NCBI GenBank assembly: GCA_037179385.1
Contig: CM074188.1
Location: forward strand, 17,501,318-17,565,317
Direction: 5' to 3'
Source of the DNA: Holothuria scabra
Lineage: Eukaryota; Echinodermata; Holothuroidea; Aspidochirotida; Holothuriidae
Length of the DNA: 64,000 bases
Numbering within the stretch: the stretch's first letter is position 1; the number at the start of each line of letters is the position of its first letter. The notes beneath the pieces are model-generated. The model ran no database searches. It was not told the origin of the DNA and was given only the letters and a program-made list of their open reading frames with translations. Shown piece after piece: positions 1-11,590 of this stretch. The translations under genes and the position numbers were made by a program.

Positions 1-167
1 ATTGTGTCACAGAGACTATAGAACGTTGTTTCTCCTTCTCTAGCAACTCCCTGGTTAGATACGGTTTTACACCCAACATATAAACATCTGGTTTAATCTA
101 TCAGAGCAAGCACAGTCTTTTTTTTAAGTTGTGGGACACTGTATTGTATGGTATTGTACTATACTGT

Positions 168-285
168 ACTCTACTCTACGCTACTCTACTCTACTCTACT
201 CTACTCTACTCTACTCTACTCTACTCTACTCTACTCTACGCTACTCTATGCTGCGCTACTCTACTCTACTCTACTCTACTCTACT
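168..285. repeat. (CTACT)n pentanucleotide microsatellite
   Basis: About 24 units of CTACT/TACTC with a few CTACG and CTATG/CTGCG variants. The three Tyr/Leu/Ser-rich open frames over it are products of the repeat and are not genes. The rest of 1-547 shows no other feature. Confidence 0.97.
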
Positions 286-547
286 GTACAGTATTGTTTC
301 GTATATTTCCACATTATGTACATTCTTACGTTGCAATAGTTACATTTATTCTGTGGGGGAGTTTTGAAAAAAAGCTCAAAGCTTGTAAAAGCAGACCCCC
401 TTGTTAGAGGTACCATAAATGTACAAAAAAAAAAATGGACAGAATGGTTACTTGCAAAGAATAAAAAGAAGAGGAAGATGATTTAAGGAAGATGGTTGAG
501 AAAAATAGTGAAGTATTTAATACAATTCTGCAAAGCATATGACACTG

Positions 548-747
548 TCATATTAATTTAATCAAGGACGTGTTAAACAGATAGTCCTTAATACACTTCG
601 AAATTTTATAGGTTGATGAAGAAAGCTTTAACCTTGGTGGGAGACCATTCCAAAGAGTAGCACCAGTGAATGAAAGAGACTTACAGTAACGTGAGGTTTT
701 TGCTTTAGCAACATTGTAGGAAAAACTTGTTGCTTGTCTTTTTTCCA
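548..747 (-). mobile_element. LINE remnant, C-terminal end of ORF2 (L2/CR1-type)
   Basis: The minus-strand frame reads a typical tail of L2/CR1-group reverse transcriptase ORFs: a GATLWNGLPPRLK block, then SSS, then KDYLF near the stop. Only the last ~60 codons are present, so this is a 5'-truncated copy. Its inner edge runs into the polypyrimidine tract of the splice acceptor at 741-750, so the remnant abuts the downstream exon. Confidence 0.7.
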
Positions 748-750
748 CAG

Positions 751-1267
751 ATCCTTTAAAGATGTCATGCAGGCCACTGAATCCTCTAGTGCTGGTTTGA
801 GTAGTCTGAATACACTGCCCCCCTGCACATCAGTAGCACCTGACATCTCAGAAAGTGGTGATAGGGTAGTTAACATTGAGAATGGGAAGAAATGTGATGG
901 TCCTTCAAATTCATTGACAGAACTTAGGTATAAGAGGAAGAGACAATTACAGAGTCCTGTCAGCAGGCCCAGGTTAAAATATCGCCGTATCATGAGAGCC
1001 CCAACTTTGTCCAGAGACGATGATGACGATGATGATGGAACACAGAGTTTCTTTAAAGCTATGATAGCTTCTGTTTGTAAACTTCCTAACAGAGCCAAAG
1101 CTGAAGTGAAGCTGCAAATTCACCAAATAGTGCAACAGGCAGAACTGAAATATTTATACCCTATCAATGATCCACAGGTATCCCAGGGCCCATCAAGGAG
1201 CAATGGACAAGATTCTGTTGTGTTTGTTAACCAGTGTAAAGAAAGAAATGTGGAAGGTAGGTCTTAG
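751..1267 (+). CDS. Terminal coding exon of a BESS-motif protein
   Basis: The frame is open from the acceptor (pyrimidine tract plus CAG ending at 750) to TAG at 1265-1267, about 172 codons. No ATG begins it, so this is the last exon of a spliced gene whose 5' part lies left of the window. The middle is basic (YKRKRQ...RPRLKYRR), followed by an acidic Asp run and then FFKAMIASVCKLPNRAKAEV...IHQIV. That matches the BESS motif (an aromatic FF/SL start, central LP, basic residue, hydrophobic end), which in MADF-BESS proteins mediates protein-protein contacts of DNA-binding factors. The MADF/Myb-like DNA-binding half would be in upstream exons. Inference: a nuclear transcriptional regulator. Family assignment rests on the motif only. 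Confidence 0.65.
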
Positions 1268-4200
1268 TGTAAATAATTGCGTTCTCTCTTATGGTAGTTT
1301 TTCATGTTTTTAAGTTGGTAAAGAATTTAAATAATTTGTGCTCTAACATGTGATTCCACTAATGTGAGGAACATCATATGTAAGCATGCCAGCCCTCTCT
1401 CCTTATCCTGTAGTTGAAAACTGAGCCCTGAAACCTCTTACTGCAAAATTGCATTACTTGAAGGGGCTCATTGATTTTATGTAGATAACTTAATGACAGT
1501 GTTAAAGGGTCACTATTGTATGACAATGTTTATAGTTAGCATAATGAATCAAGTTTCATGTCCAATAGGTATGGAAAAAGTGAATTTTTTTAATTTGTGG
1601 TACCCTGACTTGTAACAGTTTTTTGCACCATTTGAAAAAGTGGCTGGTCACATATTTTTGAAAATCGAGTTGAAACGTTAAATACTCAAGTACAAAACAG
1701 TTATTGTTATGTAGGATATTAGGATTTTCAAGTTCAACCATTTGTCATTGGTGTAGAAGAAAATTGACATGTTTAAAAAAATTTGTTGAATCTCATGAAC
1801 CAACTCAATGAGCCTCTTTAAACCAGTTGCTTAGAAACTGAGCTGCAAAAGTAAAACCTCTTCTAACTTATTGTGATGTCATTTGTGGTGCGCCCTAATC
1901 ACCGCAAACTGACACAACTTACTTCAATTTGAGGTCATTTCTTTTCTGATCTCAGGAACAGATTGATCACTTTCTTATCAGAAACACTGAATCTGATATG
2001 TGTCTCTGTTTAGAAGGTGAGTAAAGTCAATGAAGATATTTTTAGCAACTGACCAGCATTGTAACAAACATATTCAGTGTGGTTAAACATGGAGTCTTAC
2101 AGTGGCATGCTTTAGTGAGATATCGAAGAACAGTGTTGTGGCAGAATTAATTGTATTTGACTAGCTTGCCACAGCTTCAATCCAAATCAAAACCAGTGTT
2201 GGTGAAGTCAGTAGTCTTGTCTTCAGTGATGATACATCTTGTAATAGTTTAGCATATTTTGAAAGTTGGTAGAACCTACATGGCTCTTAAAAGATACCAA
2301 ATTTCATCTAATTGTTGAGATAGTGAGGCAGATAACATGAACATGTACTGTATAAGCCATGGACATCTTCACTTATTTGTGGTTGCACTTCAACACCTAG
2401 ATAAGGCCTTTGCCACATATAAAATTATGTCCATCACTTTTGTATGTAACACCCAACTGTTGCTAAAACTATACTTTTATCACAGATACTTTGAATCAAC
2501 TTTACCCATTTGTATTGAAATTACTAGATCATCAGTTATGCCTCGTGATGGCTGTCAGGTTGCATTCTTCTAATTGGAGCACTTTCTAATGAATGTGAAC
2601 CGTACCATCCAAAGTTGGAATCAGTCCTAATGAAAATTCCTGAACAATTCTTGAAACAATCAGTTCATTGTTCTTTTATAGGTTAAGGATCCTAAATATT
2701 TGATATTTTCAAATATTATTATTTTTTCATGATAGATGATATGCAAAGCTATCTTCAAAGTCTTACTTTACTACATTACTTCAAACTCCTTTACTCTTTT
2801 TTTTTCAGTTTCTCCAGACCCACTAGGGAATATTCAACACACATAAAATTTTATTAACTGTACATTCTGCATCCATTTGAAGGAGGGGTGCAACATTTGG
2901 AATGTTAGTTGTCGAGAGATTTTATGTGGAGAATTGTTCAGACATCCTGCTGCGGAATATACAAGGACATTTATAAGTGGACTAAGAGATCACCTGACAC
3001 TTATCACATGACTCTGTTGATGTCTTTCATTCCTTCAAGTCTTGTGCAAAGATCAAAGCTTGTTATTTATTTTCTGTAAATAATTTATGTTTGAGCATGA
3101 CAATGACTTTGTTGACTGCCAGGGGAAATATTTTGAAAATGTTTAGTCTGAGTGATGAAACTCCTTCAGTTGGCTGGCTATTTTCTGCTAGCATTGATAT
3201 CATCTTATGAACCAATAACAGAGGGTTCCAAGCAACTGAAATAATCACTTGCCCAAGTTTTTGTGACTTCGAACACAGGAGGTTGAAAAAAGCACTGTGA
3301 AGTCTGGATTCATCGTTTCATCAGCTTGGTGTATTGCTTTGTGGTGAGTTATAGAACTTTTTGTATGGTACTATTTTTTTTTGTTAATGTGGCATGTTCT
3401 TCTTTATGTTGTAACTTTTATTGTCGTGATCAGCAAGTTTGGGAGGGAGGTGAACAGTATAAAGTTTGTCAGAAACAAAATCCTGCACCTGGCCCCTTAC
3501 TTTTCATCCTCCATGAAACAAATGAAATTTGTCAAACTTGACCCTTCACCAAAATATTTTGATGAGTGAACATGTAGTTAGCCCTTTAATATTAGACTGA
3601 ATAGATAATATCGAAGATCTCACTTTCCCTGATGGCTAAATAGCAAGCACAAATGACCACCACATCATAGAAAGGGACACAGAGCAGGCTTTTATGATTA
3701 ACTTTGTTTCACTAGCCAAACATCAATACCAAGCATAGGTGTTAAGTCTAACAGTAACTGACATATATCTCTTAAAGAGTGCATTTACCAGAACGGAACT
3801 AAAGAGTGCATGTAATCAATAAGATTTTTTCACCTTTTTTGCCAGTTCATACATTCCAGAAAACGTCCGATCATCCTGTTTGCAGTTGATGTTAAGGTGT
3901 CAACAGCAGAGGTTTTCAACTTAGGGAAAACATCCGACAGCCTGGTAGGACATTTTACAATCTGCGATGGGACATGAGATTTTTCGGAAGTATCACAGAA
4001 AAAATAAAGGCTTATATTTGGAAGAAAATGTTGTATTTGCCTAAAATTAAGGTTGTAAGTGTTAGAGTACCAAACTGCACTGATTTAAATGTTATTATCC
4101 AAAGCTTTCCATATATCTGTCATAAGGGGGAAATCACCCTTCTCAGTCCCCCAGTTTGACACTCATGTTTTCCAACGCGACACTATATAACACATTAGTG

Positions 4201-4347
4201 TCAGTGTGTCGTTAAATCTCATCCAACTGACTAACTAACCAACTCTATGCTAAATTTAGTATTGGTGGGACGTGATATATTCACAAATGTCAGTTTGGTA
4301 CAGGAGCCAAAAAGGCAAGTTCTGTGAAGTTAAGAAACAGTGATTAT
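1268..4347. other. Non-coding stretch, possible 3'UTR then intergenic
   Basis: No open frame with protein-like composition was seen. The 5' part may be 3'UTR of the BESS gene. A weak pair of inverted ends (GGGGCTCATTGA near 1459 and TCAATGAGCCTCTTT near 1808) suggests an old ~365 bp MITE. Confidence 0.4.
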
Positions 4348-4853
4348 GTCATGTAGTATGGTGCACTCTCCATGACCTTTACCAGACGCCATCTTGTTGT
4401 TTACAAGCAACGCTCCCTTCCTTTTTGTTCTAGATTCCCAGGGCCCTTCCTGTTTCCCGTCACGTGTTACCAGTGGACGTGACATATCACATTGCCGTAG
4501 CTCCACGTGCACGCTGTAACCCATACTTTCTAGGTGTGGCCAATTTCCCCCTTTGCAGCCTCCTTATTGGTCATTTATATCATAATAATTATTCATATGG
4601 GTGCGTCATAACCTTTGACCAATCAGGGGACTGCATGTGTTCAGAGCTCGCACGATTCACAAGACCGAGCCTGCGAGCTGGACACTCGTGCCGTAGACGC
4701 AGAGGGATACACATATCTTAGGAATCGTATTAGGCTGGCAGAATAATTATTCAACTTAATCATCTTTTTGTGGAACTAAAATCATCAAATAAATATTTTA
4801 AAATCAACTGAACTCTCCTATCTTTTTCCGCCTGGAACTCGATCCTGTACCAC
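4348..4853. repeat. Dispersed ~510 bp repeat, copy 1 (solo-LTR-like)
   Basis: Matches 19431-19962 over its whole length in the same orientation. Both start GTCATGTAGTAT and end at CTGTAC(C/T)AC. Inside are shared CCAAT-type boxes in both orientations (ATTGGTCATT, TTTGACCAATC) and AATAAA-like signals near the right end. Internal promoter and polyA-like signals with abrupt edges suggest a solo LTR or SINE-like unit, but no target duplication is clear. Confidence 0.65.
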
Positions 4854-5063
4854 TCAATACCCAACAATTAATCTACAATCCTGGACAAAACTACTGGGAC
4901 ACTTCTGGACCTGTCACATATAGTTTTGGCATGTTTCCCCCTACACTCCTCATTCAGTGTGGAGGAAAAGAAGTGCGCTTTTTGCTAAAAGCAACTTTCA
5001 TAGACCTTCAAAACCAACATTGAGAGAGGTTGCAGGGATTTGTCCCAGATAATTTTGTCCAGT

Positions 5064-5170
5064 GGCCCGTTCCACAAAGAGTTACGCACAATCTTAAGTA
5101 TGATTAACTGTTGACTTAAGTATGGGGAATCAAACTTAAGATTGTGTGTAACTCTTTGTGGAACGGCCCC
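5064..5170. repeat. Foldback MITE (~107 bp palindrome)
   Basis: The left arm GGCCCGTTCCACAAAGAGTT and the right arm AACTCTTTGTGGAACGGCCC are inverted copies that continue through ACAATCTTAAGT. The arms are about 36 bp with one or two mismatches and a ~35 bp loop. Confidence 0.9.
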
Positions 5171-5566
5171 CAGGATTGTAGCCTCAACCCATACTTCAAA
5201 CGATAGTTCCTTGCAATCTTCTGCCAGCAGTAAGCATGAAGATAGTTTAAAATTCTTACAGCTAGCAGAATGATTATTTCCTTAGCTTTGTTTATCCTTG
5301 GGTGATTTCCAGAAGCATGAAGTAATTGATACTCATCAAGGGTCCCTTTCCAAATGACCGATTCGCCAGATGTGTGGTGAAACACAGGTTGTATATTCAG
5401 GCTGAGAACGTGGTACTTGGTGGTATTTTACATTGAACTGTGAGAATGTTTGAGGAAAGTGTATTGCATTATTATCTTTTGTCCATGTTAAGTTCAGGCA
5501 GTATAATGCAGTTTATTTTGGAAGTGTAGATACAAAGTCTTTAGGTACACTAACAGTTACTGTGGC

Positions 5567-5572
5567 AATAAA
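5567..5572 (+). terminator. Candidate polyadenylation signal AATAAA
   Basis: AATAAA on the plus strand, with another AAATAAA near 5626. It could end a very long 3'UTR of the BESS gene; there is no direct evidence of use. Confidence 0.2.
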
Positions 5573-6299
5573 ATTATTTTGAGTCTTGTTTTTACTTTTC
5601 ATGATGAAAGGTGAAGAATGTAGGAAATAAAAAGTTATGATTTAAGTATGATTTCTCTTTGTGTGTTGCTGTTATTTTGAATGTGATATGTTTGCGTGAC
5701 CATGGAAACCAAAGCTCTTAACTTTACCACACAGGAAAAGTTGTTGTCACAATGTCAGATCAAGGGCAAAAAATTGTATGGAAACGGTTTGAATACATTG
5801 AACAAACTAAAAATATCTATTAGGCTTTTCACAGGGGTATTGAGGAAAGAGCATGTGATCCCCTTCCTCCCCCTACCCCTCACATGTATAGCCTTGGTGA
5901 AAAGCAAAAAAATTTGCAATCATTTTGTATGAATACTAAATGATATAATTCCTTAATACATTTCAAGCATATCCTTTCAGAATCCTGCATGGCATTTGTT
6001 CATGTCATTCAAGAAGAAAGAACTTTTGTGTATCTGTGATATTTATTATCCTAGAGGATGGGCAAAGGTTTCACATTTCTCTCCATTTATTATGAAAAGT
6101 GAGGACAGGGTATTCCTAACCACTTTTGTGTAAAACTTATCTAGTGCCAATATTAAGATTGCACTGTGCCTCCCATCTGGTGGTCACCATTACACAATAT
6201 GTTGTTAGAGTAAATCCAGTTTTCTAAGATAAAAATTTTACCATTCATACCCACAAAAAGGGTGAACTTGCCTTGAGTTCATAGTAGTTCATTGATAAT

Positions 6300-6490
6300 A
6301 GGTTAGAGGTTAGATGGGAGTTTTATGGCACAGTTTCTAACCAATTGGTTTAAGTTAAGCCAGCCATAGCCATTTTTTCCAGTTGTGGCTCACTGGCTTG
6401 TTTTCCCTACTCCATTGCTTATGCTGAGCACCAAGCACAACAGCATGTACAGTAGGTTCTGTTTTTTAAAGTCTTCACTGTGACCTGGCC
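6300..6490 (+). repeat. Dispersed repeat family 'GCCAGCC', copy 1
   Basis: Shares its order of motifs with 22400-22560 and with the two halves 36020-36086 and 37585-37680: TTTTA(C/T)GG, then TTTAAGT..AGCC.GCCA, then GGCTCACT.G.TTGTTTTCC, then GAGCACCAAGCACAA. A partial copy is near 8893-8970. Class unknown. Confidence 0.6.
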
Positions 6491-6654
6491 AGGACTTGAG
6501 GGAATTAGGCCAATACTAAGCTTGAATTTGTTTAAAAAGGAACTTTTGGCTGCATTTTTGCCCACACATCCCTTTGGCTACAAGCTCAGTAACAAACTAT
6601 TAAAGTATCAAATTCACCTCTGTCCTTTTGAAAAGAGTTACTGTATGTAGTGAA

Positions 6655-6953
6655 GGCCCAATTCTCTCACCCAAAACAGTTCCAATTTCCCTAATCTTCT
6701 TACTTAAGCCCCTTCCCACAATTGTCTAAAATTAATCCTCTTCCAGATGCAATCTCAGTTGATTGCTTCAGGCGTGGTGACTATAAAAGAGCAATGTGTA
6801 TAAATCAACACACTCCCAGTACAGTTCATGCTGTGTATTATAGGCTTTGATACTCGGCATTGTTGGAACTAGCTGCCAATCAAAGGGCTGAGCCAATAGA
6901 AAATTTCTGTAGTTTACTACAATGATTGTAGTTTGGGGTGAGAGGATAGGCCC
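6655..6953 (+). mobile_element. MITE family M1, copy A (~300 bp)
   Basis: The inverted ends are GGCCCAATTCTCTCACCC and GGGGTGAGAGGATAGGCC. Interior blocks (AAGCCCC.TCCCACAA, CAATCTCAGTTGATTGCTTC) recur at 9635-9880 and, inverted, at 61101-61400. Confidence 0.75.
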
Positions 6954-7063
6954 TTAAGCATTGTGTTTAGGTCATGTCTGTGGTTAGTTGGTCTTATGAG
7001 GGTACAACATTGTTGGAAAAGTCACAATTGAATGATATTTACAATTTTGACAATTTTTTATGT

Positions 7064-7258
7064 CTACAATCCCCGACAAAAGTAAATGAAACCAATCACC
7101 TTCCCTGATCCCCTTTTCAATGTTGACTACAACCTTTCAACTATCATCTAGGACACAACATTGAAAGGGGAAAGGGGGTTTCAAGGGAAGTTTGAGAGTG
7201 TGAGTGCATTTTATTACCGTGCCAACGATTTTGTTTCATTTGTTGTCGGGGATTGTAG
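7064..7258. mobile_element. MITE with CTACAATCCCCGACAA ends
   Basis: Terminal inverted repeats of ~26 bp: CTACAATCCCCGACAAA..AAATGAAAC on the left and GTTTCATTTGTTGTCGGGGA..TGTAG on the right. An inner inverted pair (CCCCTTTTCAATGTTG and CAACATTGAAAGGGG) extends the palindrome. No coding capacity. Confidence 0.88.
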
Positions 7259-7292
7259 GTGTTTCCCCATACCATGGGAAACCATGCTACCA

Positions 7293-7532
7293 TTAGGCTA
7301 ACTTGCCCGATACTCTAAAAACCTGGAATTCAAGGCCTTTTTCCGGGTAATTGCGGATGGGGTGCCAGAAGACTCTACTGTATGAAGATAGAGCCTATGA
7401 CTACATAAGGGATCTTTGTTCTGTTATCTCAGTATAGTCAGTCAATAAGCAGAGTGGTCACTGGTCAGTGGGATATGAGAGCATTATTTACACTGTTGCT
7501 ATATGGAGAGCACCGGGCTAGATTTCGTCATG
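7293..7532 (+). repeat. Dispersed repeat, copy 1 (partner at 47886-48194)
   Basis: Shares long blocks with 47886-48194: TGCCAGAAGACTCT, GACTACATAAGG, TAGTCAGTCAAT(A/G)AGCAGAG, GAGCATTATTTACACT, CTATATGGAGAGCA. The partner carries extra ~50 bp insertions. Class unknown, no coding sequence. Confidence 0.75.
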
Positions 7533-9634
7533 ACCCATTGATTGAACAGAAAGACTACCTCACAACCAAAAAAGTATATCACAATGATCTCACTCATTCA
7601 CCATTCTCTTTATTAGCTATTGTCATCATCTTCATCATTTTTAATACATTAAATTTAGAGATATGGAAATTGTTCCATTGGGTCCCTAGAAGGTCATCTT
7701 TTTTTAAAAGACCTGAACCCAATGGGTAGAAAATTTGAGAAAATTCCACCTTGAAGTACCTCAAATATATACACATACACAAAATTACCTGACTTGCCAT
7801 TTTCAGCATAATTTTATAATGCTACCAATAAGCTTAGTCCTCACATAGATGTATACTTCTTTCACACACCATTAAAGCTATTCCGCAGAGTATGAAAACT
7901 TAACTCAAATCCATAATTTATAGCAGATGATGACTTCTATATAATTAGAATGTCACTATGAGTTGGGCAGAGCACACCACAAAACCTTTTGGCTTCACAG
8001 TCTCATCAGATGGCTGGAAATGACCCCTCCCTGTGTCTAAGTTCCATGATCAGAGTCAAAAAATTGGGATGCTTGTGAGAAAATGAAATCACCCTGAGGA
8101 CAATATAGAGGAATATGATACGTTCAGGCTGTGTGAACTGAAAGGAGGACAACATACCTGACAGCTTGATTGTACCATGGCCACCCTAGTCAGCATTTTT
8201 GTGACAACTATGCAAAGATCTATAAAGTTGCTGAATTATCAGATAGATCTGATGATTACTAGGTTGAACAAAGCAACACCTCTGGATTGATACCATAACC
8301 AAAGTAACTGCACTGATCAGATGGGACAGCTTGTATAAGAAAATATGCCGTTTCAAAGTAGTCTGCTGTAAGGACTGTTCTTGAAATTACACATTCAGAA
8401 GCCAAATTCCATGACTTCTTTTTGAAATAATGACGAAGTAATTATATGCTCATTTGCTTCTTTCAGAGCAAAAGTACATCATACTTGACAACTGAGCCAG
8501 TTTAAACAGAACTTTTTTTCATTTTCTGATCTTAAAATTCATAAAAATTCGAACGTCAAATTTTCTGACTTATATTATAATTATAAATGTACCCCTACTA
8601 GTACTTAAAACAGATTAGAAAAGTCATGAAGCAATATCCTGGGGAAAAATGACATCAATTTTTGTATAAAATGAGGTAATTTTCACATATTTTGTGAATA
8701 TTCAGAGAGGAAAAGAGGAGTTTTGCCCCCTGAACCCCACCCATTTAGGTGAGTGCAAGTGCACTACTCACAGTGTGCCTTACAAGCACTCAACAGATCA
8801 CGTGCAGTATACTTTCCTACTAACGACTATGTTAGCAAGTATGTTGCCTTCAATATCATGTCTTTGTCAAACCCCCGAAAAAGTGATCTAAGTAGTTAGA
8901 TTGAGTTTTACGGCTCAGTTTCCAACCTATCATTCAAGTTGAGCAGGCCATGTGGTCTTTGTATAAGGGTTGTTTCTGTATTATTGCTACACTAACATCA
9001 TCTACAGACCGTTTTAAAAACTCCTGTAGCAAGTTCTTTTTGATTAAATACAAACAATTTTATATGAAATTTCTGTTTAGGTACTGCTGTATGATACTGT
9101 ATGTAATGAGGTAGCTGCTGTGCTCGAATTTAGACAAACTGTTTTACAAGATTTTTTTTTTTAATGTGAACCTTCACCCAGTCTTCTCAATATGATAATT
9201 ACATACATCCATCAATGGTTACTAAAACTTGATTGGTTTGTAATTTTTAGGTTGGCAAAAGATTCATTGCATGCACTTGGTACGCACTTATCCTGTAATT
9301 ACTGTTGATAAAGAACAGCAAATTTTACTCTTCATAATAAATAGTCCCTTTAAGCCTGGTCACATGATCTTACAATGATTATCATCATACAAATGTTTGA
9401 ACAGGTGTGGAGATGATGAATAATACACATCTAAAAATTTACACATGTTGGACACAGTTCAAATTTGTTAGGAAAATGATCTTGATGTCTACTCCAGGCT
9501 TTGGAGCTCGATTGGTCATTCTGAAAGTAAACTCAACCATTCTGCGACACCCCTTTTAATGTTTACTACAGAGAAGAAGTGCTTGTGTAATAGTTACATC
9601 ACATAATGAAATAAACAATATGGTGGTGATTATA

Positions 9635-9880
9635 AGGCGAAATTCTCTCACATACGATTTCAAATTCGCCTAACCTTCTCAGATAAGCCCCTCCCACAAC
9701 GGTCTAAAACTCATCCTCATCCAGACACAATCTCAGTTTATTGCTTCAGAGTGAGTATACAATGCCCAATATGAAATCAGAACACTCTCAGTGCAGTACA
9801 AGCTGTTTAATATGTGCTACATGCACTTGCATTTCTTTTCATTTGCTGTCACACTACAAACATTGTAGTTTGAGATGACA
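9635..9880 (+). mobile_element. MITE family M1, copy B
   Basis: Aligns with 6655-6953: AATTCTCTCAC at the left end, TAAGCCCCTCCCACAACGGT and CACAATCTCAGTTTATTGCT inside, and ACAT-TGTAGTTTGAGATGA at the right. More diverged and slightly shorter. Confidence 0.65.
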
Positions 9881-10281
9881 TTTAACTGTCCTTAAATAAT
9901 GATGGACAGTCCTTCCACATATAATTCCAAGTTCACACCAAAACTATTTCTGTTGCTTCTGAAAAATGAACTTCATGAAAACAAAGCTAATGGTTGATAT
10001 TTATAAAGGTAAAAATATTGTTGCTGTGCAAAACTGACCTACATAGACTCAATTGAAAAAGAACGAGAAAAAAGTAAAGGAAAATCCCTAACAGGAAAAC
10101 AAAACACGAACCAAAAAAGAAAAGTTAAGAAAAATTGTGAACTTCAGATGAAATAACTACATTGCATAACATGATAATGCATATACTACACCCAACTTAC
10201 ATCTTCAGAGACTATAGTTGTTCCGTGCAACTGCAGTTTGGCACCATGCCAAAAACATAGGCTGCAGCTGCCTCAGCTACG

Positions 10282-10433
10282 AGACCTATTTCCAAATAGC
10301 AACTACAATGAATTGTCGGATAGACTTTTGGGTGTACGTCAATTTGCACCACAGTAAAATGCCATTGACAAAAATGACAAACACCAAAACTCTATCCCAC
10401 AATCCTTTGTAATCACTATTTGGAAATAGGTCT
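10282..10433. repeat. Foldback MITE (~152 bp palindrome)
   Basis: Ends AGACCTATTTCCAAATAG and CTATTTGGAAATAGGTCT are exact inverted copies of 18 bp. The arms stay similar inwards for about 70 bp (ATTGT.GGATAGA...TTTTGG.TGT), so nearly the whole unit is a hairpin. Confidence 0.9.
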
Positions 10434-11057
10434 GTGAAGGGGTGGGAACAGCTTGGCTGTGAGAGCTGCGGCTTTGGCACTTTGACATGGGGCCTCCTTA
10501 CAAATACTGTAAGAACTTGAATTTATACTGCAGATGTGAACATTTTAACTATTTTAGAGAGTGATATTGTGTGGTTTTACAGTTGCCATTCAAGACAATA
10601 CAAAATGTGCAAAAATTGCAGATAAATGAGAAGGAAAGGAGCAGCACATTTTATCTTTTGGTCAATACAACTATGATTTGAACAGGCATTTAAACATATT
10701 ACTATCAATAACACACCTTATCTGGGTAATAAACACACTACAGTTTCAATGCAAATGTGATTGACGCAAACAGCTCAGCTGTTGAAGAAATTGTGTAATA
10801 TTAAGAGCATCCATTGGACTTGTTATACACTTGCTTGAGTATGAAACAAAGCTGGTTTAATTAAAAGAATACAGCGACCTGACATAACTTTACCACCAAA
10901 ATAAAAATCTCATAAACATAAATACCTATTGAACTGACTTATCTGAGAAGTGCTAGCCATGTTTTTATCAATAATGGAATGATGTTAAGTATTTATGATC
11001 AGTTTTGCCAGATGTTTTCCATCCTCTATAAATATCAGTAAAATCATACCTTATATA

Positions 11058-11590
11058 TAGCGTGTTCGATTTGCTTCCCTTGACTTACTTGAGCCTCGAG
11101 CTAGGGCTACGATGGTCATGCGCAGTTGGGTGAAATAAACGAACGTTTTACGGTAATTATTGGAGAAGTTGGTTCACAATAGCCAATGACAGAGCCCGTA
11201 GCTGGATGGCAGAGCGAACTCTGGTACGTACCTATTACATGCGGTTCGCTTGTACGATGAACGTAGACTCGAAACAATGCTCATTTAGAAAATTCTCGAG
11301 AAATAACACTTGAGTGACTTCACTAATTCCGACATCAACCACTTTTGAAAAGTCAGAAGTTTCATGTTTACCCCACTGTATTTACATGCTCAGAAATTGT
11401 TCACGAATGCATGCTGTTCGTTTAGCTGCCATGTTTTCCCAAAGCACGATGGGATATTTACCTAAGTAACTGACTCGAAGGGTCGCTCACTTGGGCCTGG
11501 CGCGAGTAAGCGCGAACACTGACGTCATTAGCTAATCGAACGTAGTCGTGCCAGACACGAGTTAACTCGGGCGAGTAATCGAACACGCTA
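11058..11590. mobile_element. CpG-rich TIR element, ~530 bp, TA-flanked
   Basis: Ends TAGCGTGTTCGATT and AATCGAACACGCTA are perfect 14-bp inverted repeats. Both are bounded by TA, as expected of Tc1/mariner-type MITEs. The interior is much richer in CpG (GGCGCGAGTAAGCGCG, TGACGTCA at ~11520) than its AT-rich surroundings and shows no open frame. Confidence 0.72.

Noticed and set aside
129..407. Tyr/Leu/Ser-rich open frames of 63-92 codons.
   Set aside because: They are translations of the CTACT microsatellite.
628..1098. 156-codon minus-strand frame opposite the BESS exon.
   Set aside because: It is antisense to the coding exon and its Ser run mirrors the Asp codons; no splice or start support.
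1457..1822. A MITE with GGGGCTCATTGA / TCAATGAGCCTC ends.
   Set aside because: The inverted similarity is only ~15 bp, with no copies elsewhere in the window; kept only as a remark.
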